In this document: in pieces, positions 25,334 through 34,205 of the stretch
Layout: every line of letters begins with the position of its first letter
Numbering within the stretch: the first letter of the stretch is position 1
Source of the DNA: Pseudalgibacter alginicilyticus
GTDB lineage: Bacteria > Bacteroidota > Bacteroidia > Flavobacteriales > Flavobacteriaceae
Assembly (NCBI RefSeq): GCF_001310225.1
Contig: NZ_CP012898.1
Location: 1,550,001-1,614,000, forward strand
Length of the DNA stretch: 64,000 nt
Direction of reading: 5' to 3'
Program-made: the position numbers and the translations under genes
Notes under the pieces: generated by a model
The model's input: only the letters and a program-made list of their open reading frames with translations
Database searches by the model: none
Told to the model about the DNA's origin: nothing

Positions 25334-26851
25334 ATGAACAAAAAAGCCATTCTTATGATTCTTGACGGTTGGGGAAAATCTCCAGACCCAAAAGTATCTG
25401 CAATTGACAATGCAAACACCCCTTTTATAGATTCTCTTTACACAAAATATCCAAGTGCAAGTTTGCGCACTGACGGATTACATGTTGGTTTGCCCGAAGG
25501 ACAAATGGGAAATAGTGAAGTGGGCCACATGAACCTTGGTGCTGGGCGTATCGTATATCAAGATTTAGTAAAAGTAAATTTAGCTGTTGAAAATAAAACT
25601 CTAAACAATGAAAAAGTATTGGTGGATGCTTTTAACTATGCCAAAACAAACAATAAAGACGTCCATTTTTTAGGATTATTAAGTGATGGTGGTGTGCATT
25701 CTCATATAAATCACTTATTAGGTTTGGTGGATGCTGCTAACGAATTTGGTTTAAAAAACACCTACATTCATGCTTTTACAGATGGCCGTGATGTAGACCC
25801 TAAATCTGGAAAAGACTTTGTAACAACATTAAACAGCCACCTACAAAATACCCCTACAAAATTAGCTACCATAACAGGGCGTTATTTTGCAATGGACAGA
25901 GACAAACGTTGGGAACGGGTTAAATTAACCTATGACGCTTTAGTTAACGCTGTTGGAGAAGCTTCTACAGATATATACAAATCTATTCAAGCTAACTATG
26001 ATAATGATGTGACTGATGAGTTTATAAAACCAATCATTATGGTTGATGAAAATGGTAAACCCCTTACAAAAGTTAAAGATGGAGACGTCATCATATTTTT
26101 TAACTTTAGAACGGACCGTGGACGTGAGTTAACAGAAGTATTGTCTCAAGAAGATTTCCCTGAATTTAATATGCACAAACTCAATCTACATTATGTTACT
26201 TTAACAAATTACAATGATACCTATAAAAATATCAATGTTATTTTTAATAAAGAAAATTTAACCGAAACTTTAGGCGAAGTTTTAGAAAAAAATAACAAAA
26301 CTCAAATACGTATTGCTGAAACAGAAAAATATCCTCATGTTACGTTTTTCTTTTCTGGAGGGCGTGAAGCTGAATTTAAAGGTGAAACACGAATTTTGAG
26401 AAACTCACCCAAAGTAGCCACTTACGATTTAAAACCAGAAATGAGCGCTTTTGAATTAAAAGACGCCTTAGTTCCTGAATTGAAAAAAGGTGATGTAGAT
26501 TTTGTATGCTTAAATTTTGCTAATGGCGATATGGTAGGACATACTGGTGTTATGGACGCTGCCATAAAAGCTTGTGAAGCTGTTGATACTTGCGTAAAAG
26601 AAGTGGTTACTACAGCCTTAGAAAATGGCTATACAACATTATTAATTGCTGACCACGGGAACTGTGAAACCATGATTAACCCTGATGGCTCTCCAAATAC
26701 AGCACATACCACAAACCCTGTTCCAATTATATTAATTGACAACGATTTAAAGGCTATAAAAGATGGTATATTAGGTGATATAGCACCTACAGTACTAAAA
26801 CTTTTAGGAGTAGAACAACCAGCCGCTATGACTCGACACAGTTTAATTTAA
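25334..26851 (+). CDS. gpmI: 2,3-bisphosphoglycerate-independent phosphoglycerate mutase
   Basis: A 505-residue cytoplasmic metalloenzyme of the alkaline-phosphatase superfamily that interconverts 3- and 2-phosphoglycerate. The first metal aspartate is in MILDGWG (D11), and the phosphoserine nucleophile is S61 in GNSEVGHMNLGAGR. Substrate-binding GRDVDPKSG, GRYFAMDRDKRWER and FFNFRTDRGRE and the C-terminal metal site ADHGNCE are in place. Length is normal for the family. It is followed 4 bases later by a HAD-like gene. Confidence 0.96.
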   Translation: MNKKAILMILDGWGKSPDPKVSAIDNANTPFIDSLYTKYPSASLRTDGLHVGLPEGQMGNSEVGHMNLGAGRIVYQDLVKVNLAVENKTLNNEKVLVDAFNYAKTNNKDVHFLGLLSDGGVHSHINHLLGLVDAANEFGLKNTYIHAFTDGRDVDPKSGKDFVTTLNSHLQNTPTKLATITGRYFAMDRDKRWERVKLTYDALVNAVGEASTDIYKSIQANYDNDVTDEFIKPIIMVDENGKPLTKVKDGDVIIFFNFRTDRGRELTEVLSQEDFPEFNMHKLNLHYVTLTNYNDTYKNINVIFNKENLTETLGEVLEKNNKTQIRIAETEKYPHVTFFFSGGREAEFKGETRILRNSPKVATYDLKPEMSAFELKDALVPELKKGDVDFVCLNFANGDMVGHTGVMDAAIKACEAVDTCVKEVVTTALENGYTTLLIADHGNCETMINPDGSPNTAHTTNPVPIILIDNDLKAIKDGILGDIAPTVLKLLGVEQPAAMTRHSLI

Positions 26852-26855
26852 CAAC

Positions 26856-27284
26856 TTGTTTTTGGCTAAATCTACCTTCATAAATTTTAATGAAACACTT
26901 ATTATTGCTGTCGATTTTGATGGTACCATAGTAGAGGACGCCTATCCAAAAATAGGCAAGCCGATGCTTTTTGCTTTTGAAACATTAAAAATGCTTCAAC
27001 AAAAAGGGCATCGGCTTATTTTATGGACTTATAGGTCTGAAGAAAAATTAGATGAAGCCGTTGCTTTTTGTAAGGACAACGGTATTGAGTTTTATGCTAT
27101 AAATCAAAGTTTTCCTGAAGAAGAATTTAAAACTACTATCAGTCGAAAAATTCATGCCGATCTTTTTATTGATGATAGAAATATAGGTGGCTTCTTAGGC
27201 TGGGGAGAAATCTATCAAATGATAACAAATTCAGCCCCTCCAAAACCTAAAAAAAAGAAAGGCTTATTTCATTTTTTCAAATAG
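26856..27284 (+). CDS. HAD-like hydrolase, small cytosolic type
   Basis: A 142-residue protein with HAD motif I as IIAVDFDGTIVED (nucleophile and acid/base aspartates), motif II as LILWTYRSEE and motif IV as DLFIDDRNIGGF. There is no cap domain, as in small Bacteroidota HAD proteins such as BT0820. The start appears to be a TTG 4 bases after the gpmI stop, since no ATG precedes motif I. The C-terminus is a lysine-rich tail. Substrate is unknown; co-transcription with gpmI is likely. Confidence 0.82.
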   Translation: MFLAKSTFINFNETLIIAVDFDGTIVEDAYPKIGKPMLFAFETLKMLQQKGHRLILWTYRSEEKLDEAVAFCKDNGIEFYAINQSFPEEEFKTTISRKIHADLFIDDRNIGGFLGWGEIYQMITNSAPPKPKKKKGLFHFFK

Positions 27285-27381
27285 TTATACCCGTTCTCAC
27301 TCAAGAAGCTCGAGTTATCAAGTTAGAAATTATTCAATCATATCTCTTAACTCAAAACTCATAACTTTTTAACCATTTCAG

Positions 27382-27389
27382 TATCTTTG
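27382..27389 (+). promoter_or_regulatory. Promoter -7 box of map
   Basis: TATCTTTG, a Bacteroidota TAnnTTTG box, lies 16 bases before the map ATG, giving a very short leader. Confidence 0.55.
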
Positions 27390-27405
27390 CAAATATTTTC
27401 AAATC

Positions 27406-28224
27406 ATGATTGTAGTAAAAACTAAAGAAGAAATTGAATTAATGCGTGAAAGCGCCTTAATTGTATCAAAAACATTAGGAGAAATAGCAAAAGCTGTTAA
27501 GCCCGGAGTTACCACTTTAGAATTAGATAAAATTGCAGAAGAACATATTAGAGATCATGGAGCTATTCCTGGATTTTTAGGTTTATACGATTTCCCAAAT
27601 ACTTTATGCATGAGTCCTAACAACCAAGTTGTTCATGGTATTCCTAATAGCACACCACTTGTTGAAGGCGATATAATATCCATAGATTGTGGTGCTTTAA
27701 AAAATGGTTTTTATGGTGATCATGCTTATACATTTTCGGTTGGAAATATTGACTCTGAAACTGAAAAATTACTTCAAGTAACCAAAGAATCCTTATACGT
27801 AGGTATAAGAGAGTTTAAGGCAAACAACCGTGTTGGTGATGTAGGCTTTGCTATTCAAAAGTATTGTGAAGATCACGGTTATGGTGTGGTTAGAGAATTG
27901 GTTGGTCATGGTTTAGGCAGTAAAATGCACGAGGATCCTGAAATGCCAAACTACGGAAAACGTGGTAGAGGTAAAAAATTTATTGAAGGGATGGTAGTAG
28001 CTATCGAACCTATGATAAATCTGGGCACACACCGCATTAAACAACACCGTGATGGCTGGACTATTACGACGTTAGACAATAAGCCATCCGCACATTTTGA
28101 ACATGATGTGGCACTAGTAGATGGCAAACCAGAACTGCTTTCAACTTTTGCTTATATCTATGAGGCTTTAGGCATTAATTCAACTGAAGAAGATGAGTTC
28201 AGGCAAAAAGCTTTAGTGCTTTAG
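27406..28224 (+). CDS. map: Methionine aminopeptidase, type I
   Basis: A 272-residue pita-bread-fold metalloprotease that removes the initiator methionine. The metal ligands lie in DIISIDCGALKNGFYGDHAYTF (two aspartates), GHGLGSKMHEDPEMPNYG (histidine), VVAIEPMI (glutamate) and SAHFEHDVAL (glutamate). There is no N-terminal extension. It starts a likely operon with a methyltransferase (5-base gap) and a DUF423 protein. Confidence 0.95.
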   Translation: MIVVKTKEEIELMRESALIVSKTLGEIAKAVKPGVTTLELDKIAEEHIRDHGAIPGFLGLYDFPNTLCMSPNNQVVHGIPNSTPLVEGDIISIDCGALKNGFYGDHAYTFSVGNIDSETEKLLQVTKESLYVGIREFKANNRVGDVGFAIQKYCEDHGYGVVRELVGHGLGSKMHEDPEMPNYGKRGRGKKFIEGMVVAIEPMINLGTHRIKQHRDGWTITTLDNKPSAHFEHDVALVDGKPELLSTFAYIYEALGINSTEEDEFRQKALVL

Positions 28225-28229
28225 TTAGA

Positions 28230-28994
28230 ATGAAAAAACTTTTTAAGTTAATACTCAATATTATTCCTAGGCCTATTTTAATAAGACTAAGCTATGTTAT
28301 TCGCCCCATTTTAGCCTTCTTTTTAAAAGGCGACAATTTTACGGACCCTATTGATGGCAAACGTTTTAAAAGTTTTTTGCCATATGGATATGGAAATCAG
28401 CGAAACAATGTTTTATCGCCATCTACCCTCTCATTAGAACGTCATAGGTTGCTTTGGCTATATTTAAAACATGAAACCAATTTCTTTTTTAGTAAATTAC
28501 AAGTATTGCATTTTGCTCCTGAACAAGCTTTTTATAAGCGGTTTAAAAAAATGCAAAATTTAGATTACGTAACAACAGATTTAAATTCACCATTGGCTGA
28601 TGTAAAAGCAGATATTTGCAAACTTCCTTTTAAAGACAACACCTTTGATATTATCCTTTGTAACCACGTTTTAGAACACATTCCCGATGACACTAAGGCC
28701 ATGCAAGAATTGTACAGAGTTATGAAACCTGGAGGTTGGGGCATTTTTCAAATACCACAAGATTTGAATCGTACTGAAACTTTTGAAGATGATTCTATTG
28801 TTGATAAAGCTGAACGTGCTAAGATTTTTGGACAATACGATCATGTTCGAGTTTATGGCCGTGATTATTTTAACAAGCTTCGCTCAATTGGCTTTAAAGT
28901 TACAGAAATTGATTATACGTCTCAACTTTCAGAAGACGAGATAAGAAAATACTGCTTAGCTAAGGGTGAAATTATTCCTTTAGTTTATAAATAA
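28230..28994 (+). CDS. Class I SAM-dependent methyltransferase
   Basis: A 254-residue protein with a Methyltransf_11-like core. LHFAPEQAF and VTTDLNSPLADVKADICKLPFKDNTFDIILCNHVLEHIPDD mark the SAM-binding strands, with the HVLEHIPD post-motif intact. A hydrophobic, basic N-terminus (about 1-32) could tether it to the membrane. The substrate is not evident. It follows map by 5 bases. Confidence 0.87.
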   Translation: MKKLFKLILNIIPRPILIRLSYVIRPILAFFLKGDNFTDPIDGKRFKSFLPYGYGNQRNNVLSPSTLSLERHRLLWLYLKHETNFFFSKLQVLHFAPEQAFYKRFKKMQNLDYVTTDLNSPLADVKADICKLPFKDNTFDIILCNHVLEHIPDDTKAMQELYRVMKPGGWGIFQIPQDLNRTETFEDDSIVDKAERAKIFGQYDHVRVYGRDYFNKLRSIGFKVTEIDYTSQLSEDEIRKYCLAKGEIIPLVYK

Positions 28995-29008
28995 AATGAT
29001 TTACTAAA

Positions 29009-29377
29009 ATGACTCAAAATATTATAATTGCTACAGGTGCTTTTTTCGGCATGTTATCAATAATTTTTGGTGCTTTTGGCGCACATGCTTTAAAGAAAAT
29101 GCTATCTAATGAACAATTAAAAAAATTTGAAATTGGCGTAAAATATCAAATGTATCACGCCATTACCCTGTTAGTCTTAGGATTTAATATGGATTTTACA
29201 ACACTATCTATTTATTGGTGTTTTACTATGGGCATCATTTTATTCTCTTTTAGTATTTATGGCTTGGTATTATCTGATGCTAAAAGGAAAAAGCTTCGGT
29301 TTTTAGGCCCTATTACTCCCATTGGTGGTTTGCTTTTAGTAACAGGTTGGTTGTTGGTATTGATTAACACTTTGTAA
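29009..29377 (+). CDS. DUF423 family membrane protein
   Basis: A 122-residue protein with four predicted transmembrane segments and the DUF423 (YgdD-type) signature FGAFGAHALKKML plus YQMYHAITLL near the N-terminus, and GPITPIGGLLLVTGWLLV near the end. Function is unknown across the family. It is the last gene of the map operon. The 262 bases after it hold no gene that I can see. Confidence 0.88.
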   Translation: MTQNIIIATGAFFGMLSIIFGAFGAHALKKMLSNEQLKKFEIGVKYQMYHAITLLVLGFNMDFTTLSIYWCFTMGIILFSFSIYGLVLSDAKRKKLRFLGPITPIGGLLLVTGWLLVLINTL

Positions 29378-29639
29378 CTTAGAAGTACAGTAAACAATGT
29401 TTCTACATTATATTCTTTGAATACTTTTAAATTAAGAAATACTGTTGAAAGATAATAATAATATTGGTGTTTTATTTTGAGCCCTTATTACTCGGCTTCT
29501 AAAACAGAATAAATTGTAATCGATTTTAAATTTTGAATCGTTTTAATATTTAAAATTGAAGTAGTTGACTGGATTCAAGCATCATGACATGTCGTTTTCC
29601 ACAAACTTTCAAATCATTAACTCCCAAGGTCACACCTAA

Positions 29640-30683
29640 TTATTTTGGAAATGTATTTAATGCTAGTGTCTCTATGTCTTGATTGTTGTTTTCAAAAATT
29701 AAAAACACCTTTAATTCTGGATGAGTTTTTAAAAATGACTTAACTTTATCCATACCCATAGCTTTAAAAGCTGTAGCATAAGCATCTGCAATCATACAGC
29801 TATCGGCTATAACAGAAATACTCAGCAAGTTACTTTTACTTGGATAACCTGTTTTAGCATCAATAATATGTGCGTATCTATTTCCATTTTCATCTATTTT
29901 AAATTTCCTATAAGTGCCAGAGGTTGCCATGGCTTTATCTTTAAGAGTTATCACCTTGTTTAAAGATTGTGTCCCATCAAAATTTGGATTTTCCACTCCT
30001 ACTTTCCATGGTTTATTCTTTTCTGCATTTATCCCTTTTGCATATAATTCTCCCCCTATGTCTACCAGATAATTTTCAATATTTTGTGATTTCAAATAAT
30101 TACTAATCACGTCAACAGCATATCCTTTTGCAATGGCATTAAAATCTATAAACGCCCCTATTGGTTTTGTAATAATATTGTCATTCCTCTCAACCACATC
30201 AAATCCAACAAACTGCATCAAACTATCTATTTTACGTTTATCTATATCTTCTATGCTTCCACTAGGACCAAAATCCCAAGCGTTAACTACAATGCCTATG
30301 GTAGGATCAAAAGCGCCTTCTGTTGTGTTATAAATTTTTTTTGAAGTTTCAAAAACTTTAATAAAATGTGCATCTACATCATTGGATTCATTTCTGTTTA
30401 ATTTTGAAATATTAGAATCTGGCTGATAAGTAGACATGGATTTATTAATAACTAAAAACAAACTATCTAATTGCTTTTGATAATTTATTTCTGAGCCGTA
30501 AGTAACTCGATAGTAAGTTCCAAAAATATCACCTTGTAAAATGGTGTTTTTTGTGGTTTGCTTTTGACACGAAATTAGGATAATAAATACAATTAAAGAT
30601 GCTCCTATTTTTTTAAAATTATTACAATCCCAATTGTTTCTTTTTTTTAAAAGGAAAAACTTTTTTTTTATATTCTCTGTCAT
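29640..30683 (-). CDS. apbE: FAD:protein FMN transferase
   Basis: A 347-residue ApbE lipoprotein (lipobox around VFIILISCQ) that attaches FMN covalently to threonine in flavoproteins such as NqrB and NqrC, both encoded in this window. Visible motifs are GTYYRVTYG, IDFNAIAKGYAVDVIS, YLVDIGGELYAKG, KVGVENP and HIIDAKTGYPS, followed by the metal-binding region ADAYATAFKAMG. The N-region before the signal is unusually long (about 26 residues), so the start may be downstream. It is about 8 kb from nqr but follows a small gene often found with apbE. Confidence 0.93.
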   Translation of the reverse strand: MTENIKKKFFLLKKRNNWDCNNFKKIGASLIVFIILISCQKQTTKNTILQGDIFGTYYRVTYGSEINYQKQLDSLFLVINKSMSTYQPDSNISKLNRNESNDVDAHFIKVFETSKKIYNTTEGAFDPTIGIVVNAWDFGPSGSIEDIDKRKIDSLMQFVGFDVVERNDNIITKPIGAFIDFNAIAKGYAVDVISNYLKSQNIENYLVDIGGELYAKGINAEKNKPWKVGVENPNFDGTQSLNKVITLKDKAMATSGTYRKFKIDENGNRYAHIIDAKTGYPSKSNLLSISVIADSCMIADAYATAFKAMGMDKVKSFLKTHPELKVFLIFENNNQDIETLALNTFPK

Positions 30684-30690
30684 CTTATAT

Positions 30691-31068
30691 CTAATTCAAA
30701 CTAGTTTCTAAAACCTGTATTCCATTGTATTCAAGTAAATACTCTTGATTTAAATAAATAGGCTCTTTTTCACCATTCACACTCCCAATACCTACACCAG
30801 CATACAATACTTTAGCATCATTTTCTCTGGCATGCTTTTTAAAAGTCTCCATCCAAACCACATCATAATTATTAGGATTTTCGGGTAGTATAACAGCACG
30901 AACAATTACAAAATAATATTGCTTGTTTTTATCCATACAAACAAATTGTGGGTGCTTTTTTAGCTTGCTATTTATGGCTATAAACTCAAAACCACGCTGT
31001 TCTAAATCTTTTCCAACGTGATTCATCGCCAGATTATGAAGTTCTTGCTTTGAAAGTGGTTTACTCAT
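30691..31068 (-). CDS. Conserved hypothetical protein upstream of apbE
   Basis: A 125-residue soluble protein (MSKPLSKQELHNLAMNHVGKDLEQRGFEF, then FVCMDKNKQYYFVIVRAV, then VLYAGVGIGSVNG). I recall similar Bacteroidota proteins next to apbE being labelled NqrF, but it has no iron-sulfur or FAD motif and is not that subunit. It ends 7 bases before apbE and is surely co-transcribed, so a role in NQR assembly or flavinylation is possible. No function is established. Confidence 0.7.
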   Translation of the reverse strand: MSKPLSKQELHNLAMNHVGKDLEQRGFEFIAINSKLKKHPQFVCMDKNKQYYFVIVRAVILPENPNNYDVVWMETFKKHARENDAKVLYAGVGIGSVNGEKEPIYLNQEYLLEYNGIQVLETSLN

Positions 31069-31282
31069 ATAACAAAAGTAAAATAAATGTTCAGATTTAT
31101 GGTGACATTATTCAATTGTTTCCATATTATAATTTGAATGAATCATCAAATTTAAAAAAGACTTACCCTGCGCAAAACACAAAAAATAAAGAACAGTAAA
31201 TCACCGAATTATTAATCAATTAATAGTTAACTATTTGGACTCCTACTAATTAATTGTATATTTCCAATGAATTGAAAAACTT

Positions 31283-31867
31283 ATGGTACAAGTCAACAAA
31301 ACTGAGCAACAAATGCAACTTATAGAAGCTATAAAAAACAATGATTCTATTGTTTTAAAAAAATTGTATGTCTCTAATTATTACAAAATTGAAGCTTTAA
31401 TTCTTAAAAACAATGGCTCAGTTGAATATGCTAAAAATGTCTATCAAGATGCGTTTGTAACTGTTTGGAAACATGTAAAAAATGATATTTATATTCCGCA
31501 AAACAAAATAACTTTACAAAACTATTTATATAATATTGCAAAAAACAAATGGACAGAGGTATTAAGCTCAAAGGCCTTTAAAAATTTAAAACCTTTAAAC
31601 ACAGACCTAATAATTTCAAGAACAAGAAAAAAAGAGGTTAAAAACAAACAGGATTTAAAAACTAAGAAATTAGAAATAATCATGGATATCTATAAAAACT
31701 TAGAGCAATCTGACAAACATTTATTAAGTAGCTTTTATTTTGATAAAAAATCATTAAAAGATATCACCTCTGAATTAAAAATAGAAGAGACAATAGTCAG
31801 AAATAAAAAACACCAATGTATGGAGAAGTTACGAGCCATGGTTTTATCTCAAAAAAATAAAAATTGA
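31283..31867 (+). CDS. ECF-type RNA polymerase sigma factor
   Basis: A 194-residue sigma-70-family protein. Region 2 is around EAIKNNDSIVLKKLYVSNYYKIEALI through AKNVYQDAFVTVWKHV, and region 4 is the C-terminal SDKHLLSSFYFDKKSLKDITSELKIEETIVRNKKHQCMEKL. The sequence is diverged but the layout is clear. Its stop overlaps the TTG start of the next gene, a membrane TPR protein that may act as its anti-sigma-like partner. Its targets are unknown. Confidence 0.85.
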   Translation: MVQVNKTEQQMQLIEAIKNNDSIVLKKLYVSNYYKIEALILKNNGSVEYAKNVYQDAFVTVWKHVKNDIYIPQNKITLQNYLYNIAKNKWTEVLSSKAFKNLKPLNTDLIISRTRKKEVKNKQDLKTKKLEIIMDIYKNLEQSDKHLLSSFYFDKKSLKDITSELKIEETIVRNKKHQCMEKLRAMVLSQKNKN

Positions 31868-32604
31868 AAGATAACAACGACATATCACAAGAATTACTTG
31901 AAGCTATAGAGCGTTACATCAATGGCACTATGAATGCTAAAGAATTGAAAGATTTTAATGAGTATCTTAAAATTGACGACGAGTTTAAAACTCAAGTTGA
32001 AGACATTAAAACCATGCTTTTAGGCATTGAAACACAATCATTAAAAGAACAGTTAAATATATTTCATGAAGAAATTGAGGATAAAAAAACACATGAACCT
32101 CAAACAAAAAACTTACGATTTTTAAATTATAGCAAAATAGCCGCTACTGCCGCTATATTAATTGTATTTGGTAGCATTTGGTTTTTCAGCAGATCTCCAA
32201 ACCAAAGACTCTACTCAGCATATTTTAAACCTGCCTCAGGGTTACCAACATCCATGAATCATAACTCTGATCATTTTGATTTTTATAATGCCATGAACCA
32301 TTATAACCATGGAGATTATGAATTAGCGATTCAAACTTGGAAAATTTTAAGTGAAAAACAAATAAACAACGACACATTGAATTATTTTTTAGGCGTTGCA
32401 CATTTGGCTAATAAAAATGGAGATGATGCCATCCCATTTTTAGAAAGAACTGTAGAGTCTAAAAATACCTTCCCGCTAATAAATGACGCATATTATTATT
32501 TGGGGTTAGCATATTTAAATGAAGACAATGTGATATTAGCAAAAAAATATTTTAACTTAAGTAATACAGCTGATAGTAAAGAACTCATAAAACTATTAGA
32601 ATAG
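31864..32604 (+). CDS. Membrane-anchored TPR protein coupled to the sigma factor
   Basis: A 246-residue protein. An N-terminal cytoplasmic part (about 1-95; ELLEAIERYINGTMNAKELKDFNEYLKIDDEFKTQVED) resembles anti-sigma N-termini. One transmembrane helix follows (about 99-114), then a periplasmic TPR region (YNHGDYELAIQTWKILSE, YFLGVAHLANKNGDDAIPFLERTVE, YYLGLAYLNEDNVILAKKYFNLS). The TTG start overlaps the sigma stop (TTGA), implying coupling. A sigma-binding role is inferred from position and topology. Confidence 0.78.
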   Translation: MKDNNDISQELLEAIERYINGTMNAKELKDFNEYLKIDDEFKTQVEDIKTMLLGIETQSLKEQLNIFHEEIEDKKTHEPQTKNLRFLNYSKIAATAAILIVFGSIWFFSRSPNQRLYSAYFKPASGLPTSMNHNSDHFDFYNAMNHYNHGDYELAIQTWKILSEKQINNDTLNYFLGVAHLANKNGDDAIPFLERTVESKNTFPLINDAYYYLGLAYLNEDNVILAKKYFNLSNTADSKELIKLLE

Positions 32605-32758
32605 CTTGATGATAATTCATCAAAACAAATTATTTTATTTTCAATAAGTTATATCAACAACACCAAAAAAATTGTAACGTTTCAAATTTTAGAATCTGAA
32701 GTAAATATTAAAACTATGCCAACAAGCATTAAACTAAATACTAATAAAAACATTTAAC

Positions 32759-33448
32759 TTACAATACCACTTCTTTCAAAACCGACCAGACATTTTGAGC
32801 TACTATTTTTTGTCCTTCTGCTGTTGGATGAATACCGTCGTTTTGATTCAGTGCTGGAATTCCTGCAACATCTTCTAATAAAAAAGGAATAAGCTTTAAA
32901 TTATTCTCAGCAGCAAGTTCTGGAAAAATATTTTTGAACTCAGTGGTGTAGTCTACCCCCAAGTTAGGAGGGATTTGCATACCTGCTAAAATAATTTTTG
33001 TCTCAGGATTTTTTTCGTTTACTATATCTATTATTGCCTGTAAATTTCTTCGTGTTTCGCTAGGTGGTACACCACGTAAACCATCATTTGCACCAAGTTC
33101 CAATACAAAAACATCTATTTTTTGCTTCAGTACCCAAGCTATTCTATTCTTACCTCCTGCTGTTGTTTCTCCACTTAACCCAGCATTAATAACCTGATAC
33201 GAAAGTTGTAAAGAATCTAACTTATCCTGAATTAACGCAGGAAAAGCCTCTTCTGTATCTAACCCCATTCCTGCTGTTAAGCTATCTCCAAAAAATAATA
33301 TAATCTTATTTTTTGTGGTTATGCCTTCCTGACTATTTTCAACTTCTATGCTTTCAACACTATCTTCTACATTCTTGTTATTTCTTTCTTTACATGAAAT
33401 ATTAACACTAAATATTAAAAAATAACATAACATTAACAGGATTCTCAT
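32759..33448 (-). CDS. Arylesterase / lysophospholipase-like SGNH hydrolase (TesA-type)
   Basis: A lipoprotein of about 229 residues (LIFSVNISC lipobox). SGNH blocks are all visible: block I FFGDSLTAGMGL (catalytic serine), block II glycine in INAGLSGETTAGG, block III ELGANDGLRG and block V NDGIHPTAEGQ (aspartate and histidine). I prefer the ATG at 33448, since the extension to 33475 adds a poor N-terminus. It is divergent from an ABC exporter pair, the same arrangement as tesA / ybbAP of E. coli. It likely cleaves acyl esters or lysolipids in the periplasm. Confidence 0.88.
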   Translation of the reverse strand: MRILLMLCYFLIFSVNISCKERNNKNVEDSVESIEVENSQEGITTKNKIILFFGDSLTAGMGLDTEEAFPALIQDKLDSLQLSYQVINAGLSGETTAGGKNRIAWVLKQKIDVFVLELGANDGLRGVPPSETRRNLQAIIDIVNEKNPETKIILAGMQIPPNLGVDYTTEFKNIFPELAAENNLKLIPFLLEDVAGIPALNQNDGIHPTAEGQKIVAQNVWSVLKEVVL

Positions 33449-33521
33449 AGGATTAAAATTCGTTTTTAAAATCATTTCTTTAATTTGTCGGAAATAAAAA
33501 TGCCCTTATAATTAAACATTT

Positions 33522-34205
33522 ATGGTAAAGATATTAAACGTTCACAACTTAGAAAAAAGTTATTTTAGCGGTTCTAAAAAACTCAATATTCTTAAAGATA
33601 TTAGCTTTTCGGTTAAAGCTCAAGACACATTTGCTATAGTTGGTCCTTCGGGCAGTGGAAAAACAACGCTTTTAGGCTTATGCGCGGGCCTTGACCAACC
33701 AGATTCTGGAATTATTGAACTTTGTAATATCGAAACCACCAGCTTAACCGAAGACGAACGTGCTCAACTACGAAATCAAAAAGTTGGTTTTATTTTTCAA
33801 GACTTTCAATTATTACCAACACTTACAGCATTAGAAAATGTTGCTGTACCTCTTGAGTTACAAGGTGACAAACAAGCCTCAAAAAAAGCAACTACCCTTT
33901 TAGAAAAAGTAGGATTAGCAAAGCGTTTAAGCCATTACCCTTCTCAATTATCTGGTGGTGAGCAACAACGGGTTGCGCTGGCAAGAGCTTTCTCCAATAG
34001 TCCTACAATATTATTTGCAGATGAACCTACTGGAAATTTAGATGCTGAAACAGGTGATAAGGTGATACAACTACTATTCGACCTTAATAAAGAACTTGGT
34101 ACAACACTTGTTATTGTAACCCACGATATTGAATTGGCAAAAAAAACCAATCACATTTTAAAACTTAAGGGAGGGCGCATTGTTGAAGACACCAAATTAG
34201 CATAA
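33522..34205 (+). CDS. ABC transporter ATP-binding protein (YbbA/LolD-like)
   Basis: A 227-residue nucleotide-binding subunit of the MacB/LolD group. Walker A is GPSGSGKTT, the Q-loop is GFIFQDFQLLPTLTALENV, the ABC signature is LSGGEQQR, Walker B is ILFADEPTGNLD and the H-loop is VTHD. Its stop overlaps the start of the FtsX-type permease by one base. With the permease it forms a mechanotransmission-type exporter, not an importer. Confidence 0.93.
   Translation: MVKILNVHNLEKSYFSGSKKLNILKDISFSVKAQDTFAIVGPSGSGKTTLLGLCAGLDQPDSGIIELCNIETTSLTEDERAQLRNQKVGFIFQDFQLLPTLTALENVAVPLELQGDKQASKKATTLLEKVGLAKRLSHYPSQLSGGEQQRVALARAFSNSPTILFADEPTGNLDAETGDKVIQLLFDLNKELGTTLVIVTHDIELAKKTNHILKLKGGRIVEDTKLA

Noticed and set aside
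29510-29550. Weak inverted repeat near 29518-29542 as a terminator
   Set aside because: Only a 5-bp core stem in AT-rich sequence; not strong enough to call.
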